Below are positions 53,566 to 60,833 of a stretch of DNA of 60,833 nt, piece after piece (the first letter of the stretch is position 1; every line of letters begins with the position of its first letter). This DNA is from an uncultured Mycobacterium sp. (GTDB lineage Bacteria > Actinomycetota > Actinomycetes > Mycobacteriales > Mycobacteriaceae), in assembly GCA_900078375.1 (NCBI GenBank), contig FLQS01000035.1:1-60833 (forward strand). The letters run 5' to 3'. The notes under the pieces were generated by a model. That model worked only from the letters and a program-made list of their open reading frames with translations. It searched no databases and had not been told where the DNA came from. Made by a program: the position numbers and the translations under genes.

Positions 53566-53991
53566 ATGGTTAATGGGAGCGCCGGCACTAACGGCACGCA
53601 ACAAGCGGTCACGTTTTCTCGTCAGCTCGCGCTGACTGCGGGCTTCGTGGCAGTCGTTGCCGCGGTGGGTCTTTCAGCGGGTTGCGGGCAGTCCTCCAAG
53701 GAGAGCCCGTCCAGCACCACTTCCGCGACCAGCAAGCCCGCGCCCTCGCCCGTCGAGAAGGGCGTGATCGAGATGCCGCCGCGGGCTTTCAACCAGAACC
53801 AGAACGCGGCGGACGGCATGCTGGCGCTACAGAGCCAGGGCTACAACGTTCAGCTCAACTTCTCCGCCGGGAGTGGGTCCGACAGGCCGCTGTCCGAATG
53901 CAAGATCACCGGTGTCGACGGGCTGCAAGGTGATCACCCGCCGACGAACACCACGGTGTTTCTTACCGTTTCCTGTCCAGGCAGCAACTGA
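53566..53991 (+). CDS. Putative lipoprotein
   Basis: The 141-aa product has a signal sequence with a lipobox ending GLSAGC, a Ser/Thr/Pro linker and a small mature domain with GYNVQLNFSAGSG, LSECKITGVDG and TVFLTVSCPGSN, where two cysteines may form a disulfide. This resembles small mycobacterial secreted proteins of unknown role. The start is ATG 53566; a TTG at 53557 is possible. It is divergent from the S53 relic. Confidence 0.78.
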   Translation: MVNGSAGTNGTQQAVTFSRQLALTAGFVAVVAAVGLSAGCGQSSKESPSSTTSATSKPAPSPVEKGVIEMPPRAFNQNQNAADGMLALQSQGYNVQLNFSAGSGSDRPLSECKITGVDGLQGDHPPTNTTVFLTVSCPGSN

Positions 53992-54003
53992 CCTCGCGGT
54001 CGT

Positions 54004-55752
54004 TCACCGCCGACGGCGGCGGCCGACGAGCATCATGCCGATGAAAAGCACTGCGCCACCCGCGGACTGAGAAACCATCGTGTAGCCGAGGTCATGCATG
54101 ATCGCGATCTCGACGGGGCTCAGGATCCGGACACCCTTGCCGGTACCGGACGTCGCGTTCATCAGTTTCTCCAGCACACCGGTGAACGTGTTGTCGTCCA
54201 GATGCGACATGGAGCTGCCGGACTCCCAGGGGCTCGGGGTGTAGAGCGGCACCGGGCCACCGTAGGCCAGGACCGCGTTGGCACCGCCGAAGTACAGGCC
54301 GGTGTCGCCGCCGGTCAGGTTCGAGTTGTACGCGGTGTTGAACGTGGTGCCGTTGAACACCGAGGTGCCGTTCTTGTTCACGATGAAGCTGTCGAAGGTG
54401 GTCCAGTTCGGGACGGTGTTGTTGCCTGCGCTGTCCACCACCGAGATGAAGCCGAACGTGTGCATCAGCTCGTGCATCGCCGTGGACTGGAAGTCGTACG
54501 ATCCGCCGGGTACCACGTCGCCGTAGCCCCAGCCGTAACCGAAGTTCCAGGTGATCGTGCCGTCGGGGGCGGTGGCGTTCGAGTCGACACCTGTCAGGAT
54601 CTTGTTCTGCACCACGGTGTCGTAGAAGCCGGTCCCGTCGCTGACCAGATCACTGCCTGCCGATGCCAATGTCCCGCCCATCAGCGAGTACTGGCCGGTG
54701 ACCTTGTAGGTGAGGTTGACGTCCTGGCTGGGCACGAAATAGCTCGACAGGATGATGGCCGACGACTGCAGGTCGGCCCGGGCCGCGCTTGACCAGAATT
54801 GCGATCCGGATCCGTACGAGAAAGTGAACGTGATGCGCGGGGTGTTGGCCGGCTGTTGGTAGATGGCGCCGGCGGCCGAGGTGGCGCCCTCCCGGAACCA
54901 GTTGAGCAGGTTGATGTGCAGCCCGGTGTCGGTCGCGGAGACCGTGAAGGAGTCGATGCAGGTGCTGCTGCACTGACCGCCGGGTTCCGGGGTGTAGGTG
55001 TAGGAGCCGTCCTGGTTGAGAACGACAGTGCCGTAATGGGCTTCCTGGGTCAGTTTGTAGACCAGATGGTCGCCCTCAGGATCGACCGCATCGACCTGGC
55101 CTGCGATCGGTCCCGTCGTCTGGCCCGTGAGCTGCACCACCGAAACACTGGGCGCCTCGTTGAAGAACGTGCGGCGGACCAGGAGGGAGGCGCCCGCGAA
55201 GTAGCCCTGGATGGCGTTCACCAGCGCGGTGATCGGGTCGGCGTTCGCGGAGGCCGTCCTGTTGCCGGTCGTGCTGCCCGCTGTCATCTGGGCGGTGCTG
55301 CTGGCGGCCACCGGGGTGCTGGTCGTGCTTTCCGTCGCGGACGCAGTGGTGGTTCCCGTCGCATCGGCGGCGGTGCTGTCCGTGGTGGAGGTCGACGAAG
55401 ACGTCGTCGTCGAGTTGCTCGACGTCCGTCGGGACCGTGCCTCGGGGCGAGTTGAGGAGCCGGTGCTCGAGGCCGTCTCCGCCGCGACGGTTTTCTTCGA
55501 TGTGGTCGTTGACTTGCCGTTGGTGTCGTCAGCCGCAGCCGAAGACGAGGTGGTGGCCTTGGGGCCACGTGCGGTGTGGCCCGTCGTCTTCTTCGCGGAG
55601 CCGGAACTCGACGTTGCCGAATTACCCGAACTTGAGGCGGAGCTGTTGTCGGTGCCGTCGGCGCTGGCAACGGCGATGACAGGGCTCGCAAGTGATAATC
55701 CCAGCGCAAGAGCGGCAATACCTGCCCTTGCACCACGCTGAACGTTCGCCAT
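54004..55752 (-). CDS. Secreted metzincin-like metalloprotease with a C-terminal membrane anchor
   Basis: The 582-aa precursor has a signal peptide (GIAALALGLSLASPVIAVASA), a Ser/Thr-rich stretch of about 140 residues, a beta-rich tandem-type domain (VDAVDPEGDHLVYKLTQEAH, DGSYTYTP), then a protease domain with the zinc motif HELMHTFGF (HExxHxxGF, encoded near 54450-54478), a possible Met-turn in SSMSHLDD and SPVEIAIMHDLGY. It ends with a hydrophobic helix followed by GRRRRR, a tail resembling a sorting or membrane-anchor signal. The target is unknown; surface exposure is likely. Confidence 0.8.
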   Translation of the reverse strand: MANVQRGARAGIAALALGLSLASPVIAVASADGTDNSSASSSGNSATSSSGSAKKTTGHTARGPKATTSSSAAADDTNGKSTTTSKKTVAAETASSTGSSTRPEARSRRTSSNSTTTSSSTSTTDSTAADATGTTTASATESTTSTPVAASSTAQMTAGSTTGNRTASANADPITALVNAIQGYFAGASLLVRRTFFNEAPSVSVVQLTGQTTGPIAGQVDAVDPEGDHLVYKLTQEAHYGTVVLNQDGSYTYTPEPGGQCSSTCIDSFTVSATDTGLHINLLNWFREGATSAAGAIYQQPANTPRITFTFSYGSGSQFWSSAARADLQSSAIILSSYFVPSQDVNLTYKVTGQYSLMGGTLASAGSDLVSDGTGFYDTVVQNKILTGVDSNATAPDGTITWNFGYGWGYGDVVPGGSYDFQSTAMHELMHTFGFISVVDSAGNNTVPNWTTFDSFIVNKNGTSVFNGTTFNTAYNSNLTGGDTGLYFGGANAVLAYGGPVPLYTPSPWESGSSMSHLDDNTFTGVLEKLMNATSGTGKGVRILSPVEIAIMHDLGYTMVSQSAGGAVLFIGMMLVGRRRRR

Positions 55753-56618
55753 TGACGCACCACCTTCGCGCAGTTCCGAATTGCCCGTGAAGTTGGCGAA
55801 CTTCAGGCAAACCCCCCGCTCGGGGCGTCAAACCGGAGAAGCGGCCGGACACCCGTTTGCTGTCTCAGCGAATCTTAAGCTGTTTTTACGCCTGGAGGGA
55901 ATGGTTACGGGCGAACTCATTGGTTTGCTAGCCTGCGCAACCCGCCGAGCAGGTCGACCACGGCGCTGCGGGAGATGCAACGCCGGCCCTCGGGTCGCAC
56001 GCTCGCAGCCCCTGTCCGATTAGCTGCCGGCAGATGGACCAATCGCCTTCCCTCGTTCGCGAGTGTCGCTATGCGGAGCCCCCCGCGCTTTCGTGGCCAT
56101 AGGGTGGGCGAGCCTTCTCGGTTGATCAGGACGCCGAACGGCGCCTCTGTGCCGCGAGCACCAGGGCAGAACACCGGCGGGTTCGCGCTGCGTCGCCATG
56201 GTCGTCAGGAAACGAAAGTTTCGCTCAACGTAGAGTCCCATGAATCAGCTTGACGTAGAACGGGTTTCATACCTCGCTAGGTAGATCGCCGAATCGGTAT
56301 TGGTCCTTCTTTGGTACCCCAGGATCTTGGCGGTCAACTAAATACCAAGAGCTGCAATCGATATGGGGATTGGTTTCGTTTGGTACGCGCTGGTGGAGCG
56401 CCCGGATTCGACCCGGTGGAGATCGACTACTGGGTGTCGAAAGCGGGACGGTTTGACCGGTCTTGGCGTGTTTGCTTGTGGAGACCCATGACTGGTGACA
56501 TGATGAAACCGTTGCCGTGGGATCACCGCCGCGCGAGGCCCTTTTGTAGGTGTCCCTAGGAAGTCAGGGGCCGGATCGCTGAGATTCAGGGTCTGAGCTT
56601 GAAAGCGGGGGTGAGTGC
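55753..56618. other. 866-bp region without a convincing gene
   Basis: Several short frames cross this stretch on both strands, but none shows a domain, a good ribosome site or mycobacterial codon bias. From about 56240 the sequence becomes AT-richer than the rest of the window (for example around 56270-56400), which suggests an old insertion, a degraded gene or a promoter region for the small gene at 56619. Confidence 0.5.
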
Positions 56619-56894
56619 ATGGTTGACATCAAGCCGTCAAGGGTTGGGGAGCCTCGAAAAGCGGCGCGCAGTCAGCTGGAGACGGACCGGATCCGCGTAT
56701 TGCCACATCTCCGGTGGGAGCTGGCGCAAGTGATGTCCCGCGTTCGACCCGACGATCTGTCAGTTGCCGAGATCGCTGCTCTGCTCGCCGTTCTAACCCC
56801 CGCGCACTCCCGGATCATCGGCGGACCAGCCGGCCGGCCAGAGCCGCGTGCTTTCGGGGTTCGCGGCGAGCACTCGGCGTCTAATCTCGCTTAA
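56619..56894 (+). CDS. Small hypothetical protein
   Basis: The 91-aa product has no signal peptide. Its central part LSVAEIAALLAVLTPAHSRIIG is helical and resembles short segments seen in mycobacterial accessory proteins, but I do not recognise a family. The last 34 codons lie antisense to the end of the helix-turn-helix gene, so the true end of one of the two may differ. The start has a weak GGGGGTGAG ribosome site. Confidence 0.45.
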   Translation: MVDIKPSRVGEPRKAARSQLETDRIRVLPHLRWELAQVMSRVRPDDLSVAEIAALLAVLTPAHSRIIGGPAGRPEPRAFGVRGEHSASNLA

Positions 56895-57194
56895 CAGCGC
56901 ATCGATCGATGCCCGCGTCAGGTCGCCGGTCAGTGTCGTCAGTTCCACCACCCCCAGTTCGGTGCTCGACAGGTAGCCCGCAGCAACCAGAGCCTCGACG
57001 GGTGACCGGTTGTATGCGCGCGCGAGGGCAATCACAGCTTTGGCATGCGGGGTGTTGGCACCGCGTTGCCAGCGCGAGATGCTGGACTGATCGATGCCCG
57101 TGGTGGCGGCGATGTCTTTCTGCGTCGCATTCCCGGTCACCGTCACGACGTACTGCCACCACATCGCATCAGCCACCCGCACAGGATATTGCAT
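56793..57194 (-). CDS. Xre-type helix-turn-helix protein
   Basis: The 133-aa product has an HTH_3-like domain at about residues 8-70: WWQYVVTVTGNATQKDIAATTGIDQSSISRWQRG is the two-helix DNA-binding core, followed by VIALARAYNRSPVEALVAAGYL. The C-terminal half (LTRASIDALLSEIRRRV) is helical. Such proteins in actinobacteria often come from phage or plasmid modules. The start is ATG 57194. The longer open frame to 58421 is antisense to the cholesterol oxidase gene. Confidence 0.75.
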   Translation of the reverse strand: MQYPVRVADAMWWQYVVTVTGNATQKDIAATTGIDQSSISRWQRGANTPHAKAVIALARAYNRSPVEALVAAGYLSSTELGVVELTTLTGDLTRASIDALLSEIRRRVLAANPESTRLWPAGWSADDPGVRGG

Positions 57195-57668
57195 CACAGC
57201 ACCAAAACTCGACTCTGGGTCTTTCTGAATGAATTCCGCATTGTGGCCGGTGCCGTTCAATAAGAGTGCTGCAGATGCTTTCGGCTCTCGCTTTCCAAAT
57301 TCACTCGCGTTTTCGGCACGGCGGACGGATAGCCGGCGGAGCGCGCAAGCGCATGAAAAATCGCGGATATGGACAAGTACCCACCGCGGGTGCAGGTACG
57401 CCCCGCGACGGGCTGCCCAGATGGTTAACCAGCGAGGCGTTGCCGAGTGTGCCTTTCCGATGGCCACAGGGTGCAGCGGCGGTGGGCCGTGGGCTGGGAA
57501 TTGTCCCGGCTCCGTAGTTCGGGGCAATTGCGTTGTCCCACCGAATATCAGGGCGCTAATTCGCTCCGTCAGGGTTATTCCCGTCATATGGATCGCTGCT
57601 GACCAGTTGCGATCTCGGGAATCCCAGCGGGGCCTGTTTCGCCAATTGAATACGTCCAGGAGGTATGT
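57195..57668. other. Leader region of the cholesterol oxidase gene
   Basis: 474 bp between the divergent HTH gene and the cholesterol oxidase gene. I see no KstR motif and no gene with support. It should hold both promoters; AGGAGG at 57658-57663 is the ribosome site for the oxidase. Confidence 0.5.
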
Positions 57669-59282
57669 ATGACGGTGCTGACTCGCAGGCGTTTTCTCGG
57701 TGCGGCAGTTGGCATTACCGCAGGGGTTGCCGGTGCCGGAGCGCTCTGGCTCGAAACCAGCCGCGATGATCGCCCCCATTACCCGGCCATTGTGATCGGA
57801 AGCGGCTACGGCGGCGGGGTATCGGCGTTGCGGCTCGGTCAAGCGGGTGTCGACACCCTGATCCTGGAGAAGGGCCGGTGGTGGAACTCTCCGGATCAGG
57901 ACGGCAAACGATTCTCGAAAATGCTCCCCGCCGACACTCGTGCGGGCTGGTTCTCCGCGGTCCCGCCGAGCCTGGTGTCGTCGTATCGGGGCGTTTCGAT
58001 CGAGGAGGTGACGAAGCACCTGCCGTCTCCACAGCCAGTCCAGGCCGGTATCTGTGAGAAGGCCGTCCACGGCTCGCACAATGTATTCCGCGGCGTCGCC
58101 GTCGGGGGCGGGTCGATGGTGAACGCGGCCATCGCCGCGATCCCTACGCCCGCTCAGGTCCGGGAGGCGTTCCCTGATATCGACCCTTCCCAGTTCCTGG
58201 GAACGTACATCGAACGCGCCAAGAGCATGCTGCGGATCAACTACCGCGACATGGGGTGGTTCGAGCAGACACCCTTCTTCCAATACGCCCGGGTGGGCCG
58301 CCAGTACGCGGCGGCGGCCGGATACCCAGTCGACTACAACGGCAGCGCCTACTCCTTCGACTACATGAAACGTGAAGAAGCAGGCCTGGTTCCACGTTCG
58401 GCGCTGGACTTCGAGCAGCAATACGGCAACAACTACGGAAGGTTCGGCAGCGTCGACCAGACGTACATCGCGGCCGCCCTGCAGACGGGCAAGGTGACGT
58501 TGCGACCGCTTACCGAGGTAACCGGGCTTCGGCGGGAGCGTTCCGGTGAGTATGTGGTGTCCACCCGCGAGATCGACCGGTGGGGCAAGGAGGTCGCACG
58601 TGGCGAAATCGGCTGCGATCAGCTACATCTCAACGCTGGCGTCTTGGGTACAACCCAACTGTTGCTCCGCGCCCGTGATACGGGTGCGCTCCCGCATCTC
58701 AGCGATGAGATCGGCCGCGGTTACGGCAACAACGGCGACGTCATGGTCGCTCATATGCTCAACGAGACCGACCCTGCAGGGACCCAACAGTCCCTTCTGG
58801 GAATGATCAACCTCGACGGCCGTGACGATCCGGAGAACCCGGTGTACGCCAGTACCTTCTCGATTCCCTTGGCAGTCGAGACATTCGCGCTGGGTTATTA
58901 CGTGATGGTCAAGACCGGCGACCGTGCCGAGATCACCTATGACCAGGCCGCGGACACGATCCAGATCGGATGGCCCGAACAGTACAGCGACCACGCCGCC
59001 GCGAGAGCGAAGGCAGTGTTCGACAAGGTGACCCAGGCCAACGGCGTGGACTACCGCGACGACCTCTTTGAGGGAAAGGTCTTCGCGCCCAACACGGTAC
59101 ATCCGATGGGCGGGTGTGTTCGGGGCAAGGCGACTGATGGTTTCGGACGCGTCAACGGATACGAGAAGCTCTATGTCAACGATGCATCGCTGTTGCCCGG
59201 CTACCTGGGCTGCAATCCATTCATGTCGATCACCGCGCTTGCCGAGCGCAACATCGAGGGAATTCTGCACGGACGCAAGTGA
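57669..59282 (+). CDS. choA: Cholesterol oxidase, type I (GMC family), Tat-exported
   Basis: The 537-aa flavoenzyme oxidises cholesterol to cholest-4-en-3-one with release of hydrogen peroxide. It starts with a twin-arginine signal, TRRRFLGAAVG, and has the FAD motif AIVIGSGYGGGVSALRLGQAG. Extensive likeness to Streptomyces/Brevibacterium ChoA is visible: GVAVGGGSMVNAA, YGNNYGRFGSVDQTYIAAAL, HPMGGCVRGKATDGFGRV with the catalytic His, and GCNPFMSITALAERN with the catalytic Asn. Unlike the steroid cluster it has no KstR motif upstream. The start has a perfect AGGAGG 5 nt away. Confidence 0.92.
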   Translation: MTVLTRRRFLGAAVGITAGVAGAGALWLETSRDDRPHYPAIVIGSGYGGGVSALRLGQAGVDTLILEKGRWWNSPDQDGKRFSKMLPADTRAGWFSAVPPSLVSSYRGVSIEEVTKHLPSPQPVQAGICEKAVHGSHNVFRGVAVGGGSMVNAAIAAIPTPAQVREAFPDIDPSQFLGTYIERAKSMLRINYRDMGWFEQTPFFQYARVGRQYAAAAGYPVDYNGSAYSFDYMKREEAGLVPRSALDFEQQYGNNYGRFGSVDQTYIAAALQTGKVTLRPLTEVTGLRRERSGEYVVSTREIDRWGKEVARGEIGCDQLHLNAGVLGTTQLLLRARDTGALPHLSDEIGRGYGNNGDVMVAHMLNETDPAGTQQSLLGMINLDGRDDPENPVYASTFSIPLAVETFALGYYVMVKTGDRAEITYDQAADTIQIGWPEQYSDHAAARAKAVFDKVTQANGVDYRDDLFEGKVFAPNTVHPMGGCVRGKATDGFGRVNGYEKLYVNDASLLPGYLGCNPFMSITALAERNIEGILHGRK

Positions 59283-59306
59283 TATCCCGGTCCATCAGCT
59301 GAGAAG

Positions 59307-59333
59307 GGGGGCGCCGGCATAGCCGACGCCCCC
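59307..59333. terminator. Bidirectional hairpin terminator
   Basis: GGGGGCG and CGGC (59307-59318) pair with GCCG and CGCCCCC (59322-59333) across one mismatch and a 3-nt loop. It lies between the convergent oxidase and PGRS-like genes and is the strongest simple hairpin in this part of the window. Confidence 0.8.
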
Positions 59334-59348
59334 GTGTCCTACAGCCGG

Positions 59349-60833
59349 TTATGTTCCCGCGCCGTTGGCACCCGGGTTGCCGGCTTTACCGGGAGTGCCG
59401 GCCTTGCCGGGAGTGCCGGTGCCTCCAGTAGCGCCGGTGCCTCCGGTAGCGCCGGTAGCGCCGGTGGTGCCGGTGGCTCCGGTAGCGCCGTTGCTTCCAG
59501 CCGTGCCGGTTGAGCCGGGACGGCCGAGCAGTCCGCCGGCACCGCGTGTCCCGGCTGTTCCGCCGGTACCGCCAGTACCCCCGGCTCCGCCGGCCGAGCC
59601 TGCGGCGCCTGCGCCGCCTGCGCCGCCTGCGCCGCCGGTGCCACCCGTCCCGGCGGTACCGCCGGGACCAGCCAGGCCTCCGGTGCCGCCGACACCTCCG
59701 GTGCCGGTGCCGAGGCCCGCGGACCCCGCGCCGCCGGAGGCGCCGTCGGCGCCGTTACCGCCATTGGCGCCATCGCCGCCGGTGCCACCGGTACCCCCGG
59801 TTCCGCCGGTGCCACCTCCACCGCCAGCGCCACCAGTGCCACCTGCACCGCCAGCGCCGCCGGTGCCGCCGTTGCCGGCGGCGCCACCACTGCCGAGGAG
59901 GCCGCCGGTGCCGCCATTGCCGCCATTGCCTGCGGCAGTGCCCGCGGTACCTGCGGTGCCTGCGGTACCCGAGGTGCCCGCACCGCCGGCACCGCCAGTG
60001 CCGCCAGTGCCGCCCGATTCCCCAGGAGCACCCGCTCCGCCGTTGCCACCAGCCCCACCAGCCCCGCCAAGGGCGGTGCCGCTGGTGGCATCGCCTGCGG
60101 CGGCGCCGCCGGCTCCGCCGATGGCGCCGTTAGCGCCGGTTCCGCTGTTACCGCCGGCGCCGCCGGCCCCGCCGACGGCCTGTCCACCGCTGGCACTGGC
60201 AGCCGCGGCGCCGCCGGCCCCGCCGACGCCGCCGTTGGCTCCCGGAGTGCCGTTGCCGCCATTAGCGCCGACACCACCGGTCGCAGTGGGACCCGCCGCG
60301 TCGGCCGCGGTGCCGCCGGCGCCGCCGGCGCCGCCGGGGTTGCCGTCACCGCCGGCAACGCCGTCGCCGCCAACCGCTACACCGGCTGCGCCGGCGGCAC
60401 CGGCCGCGCCCGGGCCGCCAGTCGCTCCCGGGTTTACGCCGTCGCCACCGTCGGTGCCTATCGTTCCGGTTGTCCCTGTGGTGCCGGTTGTGCCCGCCGT
60501 GCCCGCGACGCCGGCGCCGCCGGTGCCGCCGGCACCGCCGTGGCCGAAGAGCGCGATGGTGCCCGCGTTACCGCCGTTACCGCCGTCCGCGCCGATGCCA
60601 CCGTTGCCGCCGTTGCCGCCGCTGCCGAACAGCGCCAGGAAGCCGCCGTTACCGCCGTTGCCGCCCGCTGCGCCGTCACCGCCGACACCGCCGGTACCGC
60701 CGTTGCCGACCCACGCCAGAAGACCGGCGTCACCGCCGTTGCCGCCCACGGCACCCACGCCGCCGGCACCGCCGTTACCGCCGTTGCCGAATTTCAGGCC
60801 GCCGGCGCCGCCGTTGCCGCCGGCCTGTCCCGG
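59349..60833 (-). CDS. PGRS-like glycine-rich repeat protein (5' end beyond the window)
   Basis: The frame stays open from the window edge to the TAA at 59349, giving 494 residues of almost pure GGxGGx repeats (for example GGNGGNGGFLALFGSGGNG). It turns into GATGATGG and collagen-like PGKAGTPGKAGNPG at the C terminus. The codons begin in frame at 60833, so the N terminus, including any PE domain or signal, is outside the window. The repeat style is that of PE_PGRS proteins, which are surface or secreted in pathogenic mycobacteria. Without the N terminus it cannot be called a PE protein. Confidence 0.85.
   Translation of the reverse strand, partial: PGQAGGNGGAGGLKFGNGGNGGAGGVGAVGGNGGDAGLLAWVGNGGTGGVGGDGAAGGNGGNGGFLALFGSGGNGGNGGIGADGGNGGNAGTIALFGHGGAGGTGGAGVAGTAGTTGTTGTTGTIGTDGGDGVNPGATGGPGAAGAAGAAGVAVGGDGVAGGDGNPGGAGGAGGTAADAAGPTATGGVGANGGNGTPGANGGVGGAGGAAAASASGGQAVGGAGGAGGNSGTGANGAIGGAGGAAAGDATSGTALGGAGGAGGNGGAGAPGESGGTGGTGGAGGAGTSGTAGTAGTAGTAAGNGGNGGTGGLLGSGGAAGNGGTGGAGGAGGTGGAGGGGGTGGTGGTGGTGGDGANGGNGADGASGGAGSAGLGTGTGGVGGTGGLAGPGGTAGTGGTGGAGGAGGAGAAGSAGGAGGTGGTGGTAGTRGAGGLLGRPGSTGTAGSNGATGATGTTGATGATGGTGATGGTGTPGKAGTPGKAGNPGANGAGT

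Noticed and set aside
59339..60373. Alternative minus-strand frame in the PGRS-like region
   Set aside because: It is an Ala/Pro-rich shifted reading of the same repeats; the glycine-rich frame is open to the window edge and fits a known protein style.
59349..60833. CRISPR array or tandem DNA repeat
   Set aside because: The short periodicity comes from GGx codon repeats in a long open frame; there are no constant repeats with unique spacers.
59349..60833. Naming the protein PE_PGRS
   Set aside because: The N terminus with any PE domain is outside the window.

Overview
This window is from the chromosome of a mycobacterium (Mycobacterium/Mycolicibacterium type). The GC content is high, the genes are packed tightly with ATGA and TGATG overlaps, and the gene order from about 2.9 to 44.3 kb follows, with interruptions, the M. 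tuberculosis stretch I recall as Rv3538 back to Rv3484. Most of this is the KstR-controlled cholesterol catabolism cluster. Family assignments come from recognising motifs and gene order by eye; no database search was run.

Layout. 0-2.9 kb: a DUF559-type endonuclease-like gene between two near-identical 46-bp palindromes, a lipoprotein and an aldo/keto reductase. 2.9-8.4 kb: hsd4B-kstD on the minus strand and hsaE-hsaG-hsaF on the plus strand, sharing one KstR operator (side chain, ring A and the end of ring A/B breakdown). 8.4-11.9 kb: a RecQ helicase with a phosphoribosyltransferase-like tail, a small secreted haem-binding-like protein and an IclR regulator, where M. tuberculosis has PPE genes. 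12-15.1 kb: an Rv3531c-Rv3530c-Rv3529c type operon. 15.1-16.0 kb: a divergent MarR/VOC pair with two palindromic operators. 16.1-26.1 kb: kshA and its small partner, a gamma-carbonic-anhydrase-like protein, a five-gene minus-strand operon (DUF35 protein, ltp4, ltp3, a luciferase-like enzyme, a SnoaL protein), a second luciferase-like enzyme, an acetoacetate-decarboxylase-like protein and cyp142. 26.3-37.6 kb: cutinase, echA19, fadD19, a nitronate-monooxygenase-like gene, a split ilvX, fadD17, fadE27, fadE26, fdxD and hsd4A. 37.6-44.3 kb: otsA directly after hsd4A with no mce4 operon between them, a 54-aa partner, three tandem secreted paralogues, an SDR, a 3-hydroxyisobutyrate-dehydrogenase-like gene and cpsA. 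44.4-52.8 kb: a molybdenum hydroxylase split over two strands, a DUF1232 membrane protein, amt, a GAP-family membrane protein and a cytochrome b561/molybdopterin fusion. 52.8-60.8 kb: a broken and partly inverted S53 peptidase, a lipoprotein, a secreted metzincin-like protease, a helix-turn-helix protein, a Tat-exported cholesterol oxidase and the end of a glycine-rich PGRS-like protein that runs off the window.

How it works together. Cholesterol oxidase could start sterol oxidation. CYP142 oxidises the side chain; FadD19/FadD17, FadE26-FadE27, EchA19, Hsd4A, Hsd4B and Ltp3/Ltp4 activate and shorten it. KstD and KshA open ring B, and HsaE-HsaF-HsaG turn the ring-derived C6 fragment into pyruvate and propionyl-CoA. 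Six copies of the motif TnnAACnnGTTnnA sit in front of these units, which points to common KstR repression. The most unusual structures are the palindrome-bounded endonuclease unit, the missing mce4 importer, the split ilvX bounded by a 23-bp direct repeat, and the locally inverted S53 peptidase relic.
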